Part shown: positions 54,290-64,000 of the stretch, piece by piece
How positions within the stretch are numbered: position 1 is the first letter of the stretch
Layout of the letters: every line of letters starts with the position of its first letter
Source: Ornithodoros turicata
Lineage: Eukaryota > Arthropoda > Arachnida > Ixodida > Argasidae
DNA length: 64,000 nt
Direction of reading: 5' to 3'
Assembly (NCBI RefSeq): GCF_037126465.1
Contig: NW_026999326.1
Coordinates: 62,001-126,000 of the forward strand
Notes under the pieces: generated by a model
What the model saw: the letters and a program-made list of their open reading frames with translations, nothing else
What the model was told of the DNA's origin: nothing
The model's database searches: none
Position numbers and translations under genes: made by a program

Positions 54290-56450
54290 GCACGAAAATG
54301 GCGTTAATTGCACTCAATAGCCCATTAAAAGGCCCTGCGAATACGTATATAATTTGTTACTGTCAGGTGTACAGTTCAAACGTTTTAAAGCATATAAGCG
54401 TATATGGTAGCCGCATATTTGCAATTTTCGCTGCAGAGTATCTCAAAAAGGCCAGTGTTATTTTTCGAGATCCTTTTGTCTTTTTTTCTCAGAACGGTAG
54501 GCATATTCTTTCGGTTTAGGCTGATGGAAAGAAGTTTGTACACATTTTGCTGTGAGACCCGTGGAGAATTTTTCTCGGTGCCGCCTGAAGTGCGCGTCGG
54601 ACCCCCTGCCAGTGGTCTCAGAGAGAGTACCATAACCCTTTGTGCATTACAGTTCCGAGGTTTTAACCGAAAGGTTCGCACCCGGCGACCTCTTCGTTAT
54701 TTTGGTTTCTTCGCGGGTGGCCACATCCATGCATTTATTGCAGCATTTCACACTATCTGCATGTGCTCCATTCCACGCCGTGTGGTCTTATAAAGTTGCT
54801 CGACGATGAGCATACATATCTTGATGCGAAAATCTATGGTGGTCTGTGCATTCGTTAGGGTGTGTACCTGTGGGGAAAGGGAAAGAAAACGCCTGAGATT
54901 TACAATCCGCAGTATTAAAACGTAAGGCATACGGGAACTGACAATGGTTTAATAGTAGACTGTGGACTTAAGGGGCCCTGACCACAACACCCACCATACC
55001 TCAGATTTTCATCGCATTGTGTAGTACAGTACAGTCGCGTTAATTCAAATTCGGTTAATCCGAGCCTTATCCGCAAATATTTCCGCGGTTGCTCCGCTTG
55101 TTAAGTAGGGTCATCTAATGCACGTTTGCATTGCGGGAAGCGAAATTTACAGGCGCACTTTGAATGCACTGATCCAGCAAAAATAGTGGTACTTTTGCGC
55201 TTGGCCTTTACATGTTAGGAAACCCCAAATCCTGTTGCAGTGAAGACCCTGATATAGTGAAGATTTTTTCGTGGTCCCAACGCCTTCACTATAAAAATGT
55301 TCTACTGTAGTATTTGTTTAGCGTAAAGTAGCTTGGGATAGCAACAAACTATGAGGATCGCGCTGCGTGACCGGAAGAGTACGTGTGTCTTCAAAATTTT
55401 GTTGAAGCACTCAAAACTTGGCCTCTCTATGCAATTTAATTTTAAGTTTTGTTGTTTTAGCGTTGCTTGCGAGTTCCATAGCGCGGATAACCTTTGCAAT
55501 TTCATTTCATTTCACTTCATTTTATTGCACCTGAGGGCGCCCTAAGGGGCATTTCAGGGGGAGGGCATGGAATAACAACGAAGTCAAACAAGTAGAAACG
55601 ACACACATATACACACACATAAATGTGATGAGCACTTCTGCGTAAGAAGCGTACACAGTCAAAATATAAAAACATACATATAGAGTCAAACTGAAATGTG
55701 TACAATCAAACTGAAAAAAAAACTCTGTAATGGCAGCAATAAATCTGCCTCGGTTGAAGCATAAGGGTACGCCTCTTTTTTGAGTCGCATCGCACAGTTT
55801 TGAAGCTTCTGACTGGACGCGCCTTGCTTTGGCACGTTTCTGGCACACTGTAGCGCAGGATTCACGTTTTTGAGCTATGTTCAACATAATGTATACCCTA
55901 CAGGGGCCACAAGCCACCCTAAATTTTCTCACCAAGGTCTGCATGGTCATCGTTGAGCAACTCTGTTAGATCACCTGGCGTGGAATAGCCAACATGTAAA
56001 TAACGGACAACGTTTCATCAAATTCACGAGTGTGGCCACCCGTGAAGAAGCCAAAATAATGAAGAAGTAACCCGGCGCCAACCTTGCTTTGAAACGTCGG
56101 AAGTATAATGCGCAAAGGGTTATGGTACTCCCACAGAGACTACTAGCAGGAGGTCCGATGCGTAATAGGCGGCACCAGAAAAAATTCGCCGCGGATCTGG
56201 GAGGAAAATATGTACAGATTTCTTCCCTTCAGCCTCAGCCAAAAGGGTATGGCTACCACTGTGGCAAAAATCTTAGAAATATAACGATGACATTTTCGAA
56301 ATATTGGGCAGCAAAAAGTGCAAATCTGCGGCTACCATATATGCTTCTATGCTTTAGAATTGCAGAACTGTACGCCTGGCAGTAACAGAATTATATATCG
56401 ATAGGCCGAGTGGGGCATGGAGTGCAATTAACGGCATTGTCGTGCCGACT
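54290..56450. mobile_element. Long-TIR element, ~2.2 kb with ~0.55-kb inverted ends
   Basis: 54,290 to about 54,870 pairs with the reverse complement of about 55,900-56,450. Shared landmarks include GTTAATTGCACTC near the tips, TATGGTAGCCGCA, and AACCCTTTGTGCATTA/AACCCTTTGCGCATTA. The arms differ by roughly one base in five or six, with indels. The ~1-kb centre has no recognised gene. Frames in the two arms encode the same mirrored peptide (NAQRVMVL), which reflects the repeat. It begins ~265 bp after the host-type gene's stop. Superfamily unknown; different in sequence from the 18-21-kb element. Confidence 0.7.
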
Positions 56451-56770
56451 TCGCTTTCGTGCCGACTTTGACTTCGTTCGACTCCCGCACCTTGTTCGAT
56501 TATAAATGAAATCACCCATACTCGTGAAACCAATGCAACAGCAGCAGAGGACATGTGTTTCGTCGTGTTCGCGGCTCGTCAGCTCTGGTAACTGTGCATC
56601 GTTCGAAATTGGCGAGCCTTGAATCGCTCAGCGAGTGACATACACCCGAGAGATTGACTGAGCGCTCCTAAATGCCACAGCGCAAACCAGTGAATTATAA
56701 TGAAAGAAAAAACGCCATTAAGCAAAAACATTTCTTTGATGGTATTTTTTTTTCTCTCATTATATATATA

Positions 56771-56951
56771 CAGTGTGTCTCAGTCAATTCCCCGGACTTG
56801 AAATACAAAGAGAGTAACACAAGAAAAAACGAGCAGTACTTTTTGCGACTTGAGTAACAATCAGGTATTACTAGCAAACAGTGACGCTCATTTTTTCTTT
56901 TACTGTTCTCTTTTTATTTCAAGTCCAGGAATTTAACTGAGACACCCAGCA
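56771..56951. mobile_element. Mariner-like MITE, ~180 bp
   Basis: Inverted ends GTGTCTCAGTCAATTCCCCG and, on the other strand, GTGTCTCAGTTAAATTCCTG extend about 35 bp with few mismatches. TA flanks both sides. This end pattern and the TA target are typical of Tc1/mariner-derived MITEs. No coding capacity. Confidence 0.7.
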
Positions 56952-57322
56952 TATCTATAGCACAAGTGTAAGATAATGATGATGATGATAATTGGTGTTT
57001 TTTTGAGGATTTTGGCGCAAAAGCGACTTAAACCATAGAGCGCCGAAAACTATGGTTGTAAACGACTCAACTTAGAAGTAAAAGTAAAACTGATGGAATT
57101 AAGAGAGAGAAGCAAATGTAGACATAGAGGTGGATATAAAAATTTGGATATAAAAAAGTTACAAGTCCCTAAGCATTGCTATATCTCTAAAGAAACTCAA
57201 AATGTTCTCGAAAGGAACAAAAGGCTCATCACCCAGTAGAAGAGTTGGGTGAAGAAGTAAAATGTACTTGTAGCAGTCAGTAAAGTGACGATTTCGATGA
57301 GGTTCGTGTTTTGGACACGATT

Positions 57323-57592
57323 TCAAAATATGTACAATGAAATGGGCTCGTCACAGAGAGTGCACTGTGGCGGCTCCTCCCCACGAAGCAGAAAGCCGTG
57401 TGATAGGTAAGTGCGTCCAATTCTGAGCCTATGCCTCAGGACATCACAGAAGCGGTGTTCCAATGTGTGTGTGTGATGACTGATGTGTGGCTTTATTAGC
57501 TGAAGATTGTTCTGTGTTTGGGAATCCAAGAATTCTTGCCATTCTGCGTTAATGGCGCATTTTAGCACCCGTCTGAAGTCGTGAAAGGGCAT
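57323..57592 (-). pseudogene. I-clade ORF2 C-terminal Cys-rich domain
   Basis: RHRLRIGRTYLSHGFLLRG, then PPQCTLCDEPIS is the C-terminal zinc-finger-like block found after RNase H in this group. The final His/Cys part is lost or out of frame. Confidence 0.75.
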
Positions 57593-57610
57593 GTCAAGTG
57601 GACTGATGTC

Positions 57611-57937
57611 TCAGGTAAGGGCTGCTGAAGCAGCTCGATCTTCCTGTTCGTTTCCTGGGATACCCACATGGCTGGGCACCCAGCAAAACGTTAGGCTATA
57701 ACCTCTATTTATGACTCTACTTATCAAGAAAAGCGCTATCTTAACGAACAGATTCTTGGTTCTCTGCAGACTGTGCAGGGCGTGCAGAGAGCTTAGAGAA
57801 TCTTTGTAAATTACAGCAGATCTAATGCTGGTTTGCAAGGTAAAATTAAGGGCTAAGATAATTGCGTACACTTCGGCAGTAAAAATAGATGCGAGTGGAC
57901 TTCGGCGATACGACCTTGTCACTGCTGCAGAGACCAT
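57611..57937 (-). pseudogene. I-clade ORF2 RNase H domain
   Basis: SIFTAEVYAIILAL (catalytic Glu), AVIYKDSLSSLHAL (usually TDSLSS; the Asp is kept) and FCWVPSHVGIPGNEQEDRAA (His-Asp end) form a cellular-type RNase H. It is separated from RT by a frameshift near 57,960. Confidence 0.85.
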
Positions 57938-57976
57938 GGCACACGAAACACTGCTAGTGGTTAGTGATCCATCTGT

Positions 57977-58551
57977 CTATATTTCCACGTGATCCCCAAA
58001 GGAGTGTTTCAATTCCTCAAACTCCTGTTGAAGAACCAGGGGCGATGTGTCCTTCTTGTCATACTTTGTTAGGGAATAATTGTAGCCGGGTTTTGGCTGC
58101 CACGGGGGAACTTGCAGACCGCATTCTAAGATCCAGGAATCCCGACAAGAGAAATCATAGAGTTCTTGATAGTGTGATACCCTGATGCTGAACGGACGTA
58201 CAACTGATGATCTACTTATCAAAAGTCGACAAAACTGTGTGCCTTTGACACAAGACAATGCAGGGTGTTGATGATAGCTTTTAATTTTAAGGGCGTAGAG
58301 AATACTGAGGTAGCAATGACGTCTCTCCAAAGACGATTGGTTGCACTCTACGTACAAACTCTCCACAGGTGAGGTTGGGAAAGCACCAAGCGCTAACAGT
58401 AGCCCTTGATGATGTATAGGGTCAATTAATTTAAGGACACATGGTCGAGCAGAACCATATACTACAGAACCATAATCCATCTTGGACCGAATTACTGAGA
58501 TGTATATTTTGTGCAGTATATTTCTGTCTGCTCCCCAGGTCTTGTGGCGTA
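57977..58551 (-). pseudogene. I-clade ORF2 region between RT and RNase H
   Basis: KTWGADRNILHKIYISVIRS, MDYGSVVYGSARP, LKLIDPIHHQGLLLALGAF and RTSPVESLYVE-like sequence is the characteristic segment after the RT of I/R1-like elements. The upstream continuation lies beyond the hAT insertion, at 59,654. Confidence 0.8.
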
Positions 58552-59653
58552 TAGGGTTCGTGGTTTTCGGCATTTTCCGAAAAATGCCGGAAAACACCCA
58601 CCGAATGATTTTTTTCAGATTCGGAATATTCCGAAAAAATCCGAATTTCTCGTATCCTGACAGCTGCCATTCCTGGAACCGCAAAGGGAAATCCCCTTGG
58701 AATCTCCCTTTGTCGACTACTTCTCGAGCATGGCATTATCTTCGGGCTGTGCCCTTGTTTGGTTGTGCTCAAGCGCTTATAGGAGGATGACTTCAGCTCT
58801 GTTGTGCGGTCGGTGACCGCCTTTTTGCAGCACACGTACTTAGTGACACACCTTCTTTAGTGAATTTACAATTCAGAACCTTTGTGGTCTGTTGTTGTCG
58901 GGTTAAAAAGAGATCACGAGTGTACGGAGCTCCCAAACGGTTTCAAAAGCCGATCGCTGATCCCCTACATTAGCCTTCTAGTTCATTTTTGTGTTCTTTG
59001 TATTCCTCTATCTACTCCCCTCCAGTTACGACTTGGAGTGACCCTTGTTTCCGTTCCTGAGGCACTTCGAGGCACTTCACTGTATGAGGACTTACTCTTA
59101 TTTGTTCTACGAGATGAATCTCGTATGGATGATATAAAGCACGAGTTTTTCGAATATGCTGCATGCCCTGCCCCTCAGGTGGATATATCTCCTATTCAGT
59201 TTTGGACGACCCGTTCCAGCACATGGCCTTTGTTATCGCAGTGCGCCTTAAGCATACTGGCTATTCCTGTTTCTTGCGGTAATGTTGAGCACGCTTTCTC
59301 TAAACTGCGTGTTATTAATCGCAAGGAGCGAGCCGCTATGACATGCGAGCATGATGATGTACGCTTGCATTTATTACAACAAGAGTTAGTCTCCTCGTTT
59401 GCTGGTTTGACACAGGCAATAAAAGACATTGTTAATGAAGCCATGAATCGATTAGCTTCTTTTCGGTTCGTTGTTACTTCGCGCGCGAAATAGGCTTTCC
59501 TTCATGCGAAATAAATAGATGCCCGTATTCGGGCATTTATTTTTTGGGCGGAATATAGATGCCGAAAAAATCCGATTTATAGTCCCCCATATAAATGCCG
59601 ATAAACACCCTCCGAATTGGGTTGAAAATAAATGCCGAAAACCACAAACCCTA
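58552..59653 (+). mobile_element. Internally deleted hAT transposon
   Basis: Terminal inverted repeats: TAGGGTTCGTGGTTTTCGGC at the left and, on the other strand, TAGGGTTTGTGGTTTTCGGC at the right, followed by further internal copies of GCCGAAAA-type words. It interrupts the non-LTR ORF2 exactly between the RT and the KTWGADR segment. The expected 8-bp target duplication is not clear (GTGGCGTA against CCGGTATA). The 1.1-kb size is short for an autonomous hAT. Confidence 0.82.
58882..59493 (+). pseudogene. hAT transposase C-terminal (dimerisation) fragment
   Basis: The last ~120 codons read PIQFWTTRSSTWPLLSQCAL, LAIPVSCGNVEHAFSKLRVI and RAAMTCEHDDVRLHLL, the hAT C-terminal dimerisation block (W...LS..A...LSIP.S...VE..FS). 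The N-terminal zinc finger and the catalytic DDE part are absent. Only this end was kept next to the right inverted repeat. Confidence 0.82.
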
Positions 59654-59683
59654 CCGGTATAACCTTCATTAAAGCCAAAGATT

Positions 59684-60452
59684 TCATATATTTTTCTTCA
59701 GTTCTTTGCTGTGTGGCAAGAAAGTGAGTTTTCTGTCAAAGACCATTCCCAGGAATTTGTGTTCGTCCTGGACTGCAAGGTCCCGACCATTGATGGACAG
59801 TGTTGAATTTGGAAGCAGTCCCCTTTTCCTGGAAAATAGGACACACACGGTCTTCTCTGGGGAGAACTTAAATCCATTTTGGTCAGCCCATCTGGCAAGT
59901 CTGTTTATCGTCAGCTGGAGCTGCCTCTCACATGTATTCAAATTTGTCGAGGAGTAGGAGATTTGCGCTTCATCGACGTACAACGTGTAAGACACAGAAG
60001 GAGGAATTGCGGTAGCTATTGAATTCATTTTCACAATAAAAAGAGTCACACTGAGAACCGAACCCTGAGGGACATCGTTTTCCTGAACAAATGGCCTTGT
60101 CAGGGTGGTACCCAACTGTACCCTGAAGGTTCTCGTGTGAAGAAAATTGACGACAAAACGTAAAAGTCGGCCCCTTATGCCTAAGGAATGCAGATCTCGT
60201 ATGATACCATACCGCCACGCAGCATCATACGCTTTTCTAGGTCCAAAAATACCGAGACACAGTGATTCCAGCCTGACAAATGCCTCTCTGATTGCGGTTT
60301 CCAAGAGGACAAGATGATCTGTATTAGAACGCACAGTTCGAAAACCGCATTGATTATTGTCTGGGCAGTTATTCACTTCGAGGTAATACACCAGCCTGTT
60401 ATTAACCATTCTCTCAAAAGTTTTTCCAATACAACTAGTGAGAGCAACGGCC
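59684..60452 (-). pseudogene. I-clade ORF2 reverse transcriptase, main part
   Basis: Motifs: ALTSCIGKTFERMVNNRL (read across a 1-bp frameshift near 60,448), NNQCGFRTVRSNTDHL, GIFGPRKAYDAAWRYGI (usually D-x-KAYD; here PRKAYD), QLGTTLTRPFVQENDVPQGS, and TLYVDEAQISYSS, where the catalytic pair DD reads DE. Then NGFKFSPEKTVCVLF and HKFLGMVFDRKLTF. The second catalytic Asp is lost. Confidence 0.87.
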
Positions 60453-60465
60453 TATAGCTTGTAGG
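60453..60465. repeat. 13-bp target duplication, left copy (retrozyme insertion)
   Basis: TATAGCTTGTAGG is repeated exactly at 60,771-60,783. Both copies derive from the conserved PTSYRP codons of the interrupted RT. Confidence 0.9.
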
Positions 60466-60770
60466 TTATGTCTGTAACTCAAACATCGCCATGCCAGTAC
60501 TGGCAGTACTGGCATGGCGATGTTTGAGTTACAGACATATGCTATACGTGCAGCCAAAGAGCTCCGGCTATTTTTTTCCTATTATACTTCACTGGCTTTG
60601 CACTGGGCTTTCAGTGAGTGAGTTATCTCACCCTGACGGGAGGAATCACGTGTTACGTGACCTTCTGACGCCATCCACTCAAACGTTGCCTGCCTGCGTA
60701 CTGCTGATGAGGTCCAAGAAGGCCGAAACAGCTGTCCAGTACTGGCATGGCGATGTTTGAGTTACAGACA
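60466..60770 (+). mobile_element. Single retrozyme insertion with inverted 5' piece
   Basis: A full unit plus ~34 bp (60,504-60,770) is preceded by an inverted ~37-bp piece (60,466-60,502) of the unit's first bases. One G separates the two, and both start with CAGTACTGGCATGGC, the bases directly 3' of the predicted hammerhead cleavage site. The 3' terminus is GAGTTACAGACAT. The unit aligns along its length with the 3,445-4,725 array. The insertion disrupts the RT frame of the non-LTR element. Confidence 0.88.
60677..60762 (+). ncRNA. Type I hammerhead ribozyme with canonical core
   Basis: Inner helix I GTACTG/CAGTAC, core CUGAUGA, helix II GGTCC-loop-GGCC (one G-U), GAAA, helix III A-C/G-U with loop AGCT, GUC, and outer helix ACTCAAACGTTGCC with GGCGATGTTTGAGT (G-U pairs included). 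The predicted cleavage is after 60,736. All core residues I can assess are those of active hammerheads, unlike the array copies. Confidence 0.9.
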
Positions 60771-60783
60771 TATAGCTTGTAGG
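60771..60783. repeat. 13-bp target duplication, right copy
   Basis: TATAGCTTGTAGG, an exact match to 60,453-60,465. Confidence 0.9.
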
Positions 60784-60786
60784 GTT

Positions 60787-61047
60787 TCATGGGTCCTTTC
60801 CTGGTTTCAGGAGAGGAATTGCTGTAGCGACCTTCCATGCTGACGACATTTGACCACTACCCCAGATATCATTGAAAAACTTGAGCAAACCTTCTTTGAT
60901 TTTTTCTGACAAATGGACAAGCATGGAGTAGGCGATTCGATCTGGGCCGAGAGCACTAACATTTACTGATGATAGTGCCTGCAGGAGTTCACGGGCAGTG
61001 AAAGGTTGGTTATATGCACAGTTCTCCCTGTTGTTGTGATAATTCAT
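60787..61047 (-). pseudogene. I-clade ORF2 RT, N-terminal motifs
   Basis: QPFTARELLQALSSVNVSAL, GPDRIAYSMLVHL, and SAWKVATAIPLLKPGKDP are the fingers motifs that precede SYRP in I/Jockey-type RTs. A stop or frame change near 61,044 separates it from the endonuclease frame; the retrozyme cuts it off from the rest of RT. Confidence 0.87.
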
Positions 61048-62330
61048 TGTTCTTCACGCCGTTTGACAGTTAAGAATTTGTCTGTGTAATGGGAGGAATT
61101 CGATATATTGTGAAAGTGCTGACCCAATGCATCAGCCTGTTCATCTAGGCTCTGGCATGGAACTCCATTTACCTCAAGCAGAGGGACAGAAAAGCTTCTG
61201 TACTCTCCTTTGATCTTTCTAATTCTGTCCCACACTATCTTTGATGGGGTCCTTTGTGTTAAAGACCAGACAAAATTGCGCCAGTAGGACGGTTTGGCCT
61301 GGCGCCGTGTCCACCTTGCCTTAGCACGTGCCTTTTTGAAAGTTAACAGGTTCTGTGGTGTGGGATACCTACGAAAGATACCCCAAGCGCGATTTTGTTG
61401 CTTCCGTCTGTCCTCACAGTCCATTGTCCACCATGGCTTTGTATGCCTAGGTAGACGGGAGGAGGTCTGCGGGATACTCTGAACTGCAGCTTCCAACATA
61501 ACATTGGTGGTAAAATCGTCGGTGCCGTCTATCGACATTCCATTAAAAGATGCTGGAGTGAACTCTGATTTTTCTTTGAATAAACTCCAGTTGGCCGCTC
61601 GGAGCTTCCAGTGAGGATGACGAGTTCTTATTGTGTCTGTACTTGAAACATACGTCAACATCACTGGGAAGTGATCACTGCCCATCGGATTTGTCATCGC
61701 TGCCCACGCAATGTCTGGGAACAGCGATGGGCTGCAAAAGGACAAGTGAATGGCGGAGAAAGACTGTGTGGCTGTGTGGAGGTATGTTGGTGAACCTGTG
61801 TTAAGAAGACATATGGGTCGAGCAAGTAAGATCCTCTCTAGAATTTTCCCCCGGCTATCGATTTTAGAGCTCCCCCGCAGATAGTTGTGTGCATTAAAGT
61901 CTCCCGAGACAATGAAAGGAGGTGGGAGTTGGTCTAATAGTTTCTCAATGTCCGCTTGTAATATTCTTTCTGAAGGAGGGAGGTACAAAGAACATATAGT
62001 TACAAGTTTGTTTAGACAGATTTGGACTGCAAAAAATTCTAACTCACTTGCAACAGAGATATCTTTAGCCGGAAGTGACTGTGGTACGATCACAGCCACA
62101 CCGCCAGCTGTTCGTGCGTTGTTCGTGCGGTCTTTTCTAAACATGTTATAATGCCGAAAAGGATTCACGTTTTGTGCATTCAATAAGTTTGTTTTAGGCA
62201 TGCACAAATAGCGTTATTCTTGTCTAAGATGTCCTTAATATCTTCTAAATTAGAATAGAATCCTCGACAATTCTACTGCCATGTAACCTGGTCCACAGCA
62301 GGGAAAAGGACGGGCAAAAGAAAAAGAACC
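61044..62330 (-). pseudogene. I-clade ORF2 apurinic-type endonuclease
   Basis: The main frame runs 62,207-61,044. Motifs: AGGVAVIVPQSLPAKDI, ICSLYLPPS, VSGDFNAHNYLRGSS, and MGSDHFPVML at the end of the domain. The Asp of the usual SAIDLS block reads His (SAIHLSFC). The expected N-terminus (NCRGFYSNLEDI, about 62,250) lies in another frame, so a frameshift is needed near 62,190. The protein nicked target DNA for reverse transcription when active. Confidence 0.85.
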
Positions 62331-62395
62331 GCATACAAATGCATAGTACCTCGGATGTCTGCGGACATTGATGTCTTTTCATGTTTGTATTGTGA

Positions 62396-63637
62396 TTAAG
62401 GGGGCTGTATTCTAGGTGCAGGTACCCTTTGCTGGTGTTTGCTGGTGTGCCTACCTCTGCCCTTCTCATTTTCTCCTTTCTGCATAGACTGGGAAGAAGA
62501 AGGAAGACTCGACGACGACTTCTGCGACGAGCAGTCATCGTCATCGACGTCCATTCTATGGCTTGCATTTAGAGCCGAGCACTGAGTGCTGCCCTCCCAG
62601 ATGGAGAGGATACCAGCAGCCTCTACGGAAGCTGTTGCCACCTCATTAGTACTACCAGCCACTTGGCTGGCAGCAGATACTGGAGGAGGGGACATTAACA
62701 TGTCCTTCTCCTTTTGTTGGGGAGTGTGGAGTGGAGGCCCAACGGTTTGGGTCTCCACGGACACTCTGAGGGGCGCCACTCCCCTGCGCACCACCTCAGA
62801 GAAAGAACATTCCTTCTGGAACTCTAGTTGGGCCTTAGCTGCTTTGTATGAGATGTTCTGTTCCGTTCTGATCTTGAAGACTTGTTTTTCGTCTTGCCAT
62901 TGCGAGCAGGACCTGGAATATACTGTGTGCCCACCCTGGCAGTTCACACATTTGAAGTCGTTCTGACAGGTTTCTGACATATGGTCCTTTCCAGAGCATT
63001 TCGGGCATGTCGTCTGTCCCCGACAAGTCTGTGAGCTGTGCCCGAAGCGCTGGCATTTGGAACAGCGCTTCGTGTTGGGAATGGAAGGTCTAACGTGAGA
63101 GTTGAGATAGCCGGCTTTTATGGTCGATGGGAGTGTGTGACGCCTAAAGGAAAGGATTACATGTTTTGTGGGAATCTCTCTGCCCTCTCTGCGCTTGATT
63201 ATTCTTTTTGCAGAAACAACACCATCTTCCGTCAAACCGTCCTCAATCTCAGACTCTGAACAGTCCAGCAGCTCGTCTTGGGAGATCACGCCCTTCACCG
63301 TGTTCGGTGTTCTGTGAGGCGTTACCGTCACAGGTATATCGCCAATCTGTTTCAGTGACTCTAAAGCTGTATTCTGCTTCTTGGTTTGCACCTCAATCTG
63401 GATATCCCCTGTACAAAGTTTCCTGACCTGATATGACTTCCCTATTGCTTGTTCGATAACCTTGGCTGTCAAAAATGGTGATAACTTGATTAAAGTACCA
63501 GTGTCATTGTCAGCATGAATTGTCAAAAACTTTAGAAATCACGTTTCCGCAGGAGTTTCTAAGAAATGAATTGCTTGTCCTTCGGTGCGGAACCGTTTTC
63601 GGTCCCGATCGTTTCTTGTATGGTTACGTGATGCCAT
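62396..63637 (-). pseudogene. I-clade ORF1 (Gag-like, zinc knuckles)
   Basis: The start is probably MASRNHTRNDRDRKRF at 63,637. An in-frame TGA at about 63,537-63,539 (likely from CGA) breaks it after ~33 codons. The remaining 376 codons hold a ...STIKAGYLNSHVRPSIPN region, two CCHC knuckles (CSKCQRFGHSSQTC, CPKCSGKDHMSETC), a third variant (CVNCQGGHTVYSRSC) and KIRTEQNISYKAAKAQL, the standard ORF1 end block, followed by a Ser-rich acidic tail. It binds element RNA in related elements. Confidence 0.88.
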
Positions 63638-64000
63638 AAAATAATATGCAATGTTCTGTGCAAATGCCCTGCCGTCCACCACAAAGCCCAACCACGGGAT
63701 CGTGCTCCACGCGATAACAGGTACGTTCGCACTATACCCAAGTGCAGCTTCGCAAGAGGTGAAAGAACTGCACACGGTTGACCCTTGCCGCCAAAGAAGG
63801 TGAAATGAGAAAGGGGAAGAGAGGAGAGGGCAGAAAGAAAAAGTAGTGAAAAGTAGATGGCGACTAGCTGAATAGTCCTGGCCGGGCCTTCCAGGACCAC
63901 CCGTCTATGGGAAGCAGGGGCCAAAGCATTGTGTTGCTTTCCCGGAGGGGCCCCGAAGGGTCCAACCAAACCTCCGAGTCCCTTCAACTGCCAGGATTAC
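63638..64000 (-). other. I-clade 5' UTR (continues past the window)
   Basis: Minus-strand leader of ORF1, with a pyrimidine-rich tract (about 63,790-63,850). The overlapping open frames have no motif. Internal promoters of this group lie at the very 5' end, which is not visible here. Confidence 0.5.

Larger units (their letters stand above)
56976..64000 (-). mobile_element. I-clade non-LTR retrotransposon, decayed, interrupted twice
   Basis: On the minus strand: 5' UTR from beyond the window edge to 63,638; ORF1 with zinc knuckles; ORF2 with APE endonuclease, RT, RNase H and a terminal Cys-rich domain. The 3' end is a short (ATC)n run at about 56,976-56,990. RNase H plus three-nucleotide terminal repeats point to the I/R1/Loa group, not Jockey or CR1. 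A hAT copy (58,552-59,653) and a retrozyme (60,466-60,770) interrupt it, and it has several frameshifts and stops. Confidence 0.88.

Overview
The window looks like nuclear DNA of an arthropod, most likely a tick or another arachnid. This rests on the mix of Ty3/Gypsy elements, I-clade and CR1-like non-LTR elements, a tRNA-derived SINE, hAT and EnSpm-type relics and many foldback elements, with host exons that carry normal GT-AG introns. There is no bacterial, organellar or viral gene order. The species cannot be named from the sequence alone.

Layout. 1-2,010 holds a diverged tandem repeat, an ACTGG-rich repeat with a perfect 31-bp hairpin, a SINE fragment and a 5'-truncated non-LTR element. 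3,445-4,725 is a tandem array of ~233-bp units, each folding as a type I hammerhead ribozyme: an animal retrozyme. 6,271-8,208 (-) is a decayed EnSpm/Tnp2-like transposase. 8,717-11,907 (+) carries six exons of a host-type gene with two frameshifts. 12,018-17,816 has CR1-like fragments, one split by a Gypsy element (Gypsy-1) with identical 153-bp LTRs and a GAGT target duplication.

The centre, about 18,155-39,016, is a giant inverted repeat. Two nearly identical arms of ~6.5 kb face each other across ~0.56 kb. The left arm also received a 2.85-kb element with ~0.95-kb inverted ends and a nearly intact Gypsy (Gypsy-2). The arms carry no convincing gene but contain internal repeats, TGACGTCA motifs and small inverted-repeat elements.

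39,539-54,025 (+) holds four or five exons of a second host-type gene ending in a stop codon and AATAAA. One of its introns contains a third Gypsy (Gypsy-3, 204-bp LTRs, AAGT target duplication), whose leader was invaded by a 2.5-kb ACTGG-rich foldback element carrying a SINE. 54,290-56,450 is another long-inverted-repeat element, and 56,771-56,951 a mariner-like MITE.

The last 7 kb (-) is a decayed I-clade non-LTR element (ORF1 with zinc knuckles, endonuclease, RT, RNase H). A deleted hAT (58,552-59,653) and a single retrozyme copy (60,466-60,770, 13-bp target duplication) interrupt it. That copy has a canonical hammerhead core and a head-to-head junction exactly at the predicted cleavage site. 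The retrozymes and the giant palindrome are the most notable contents.
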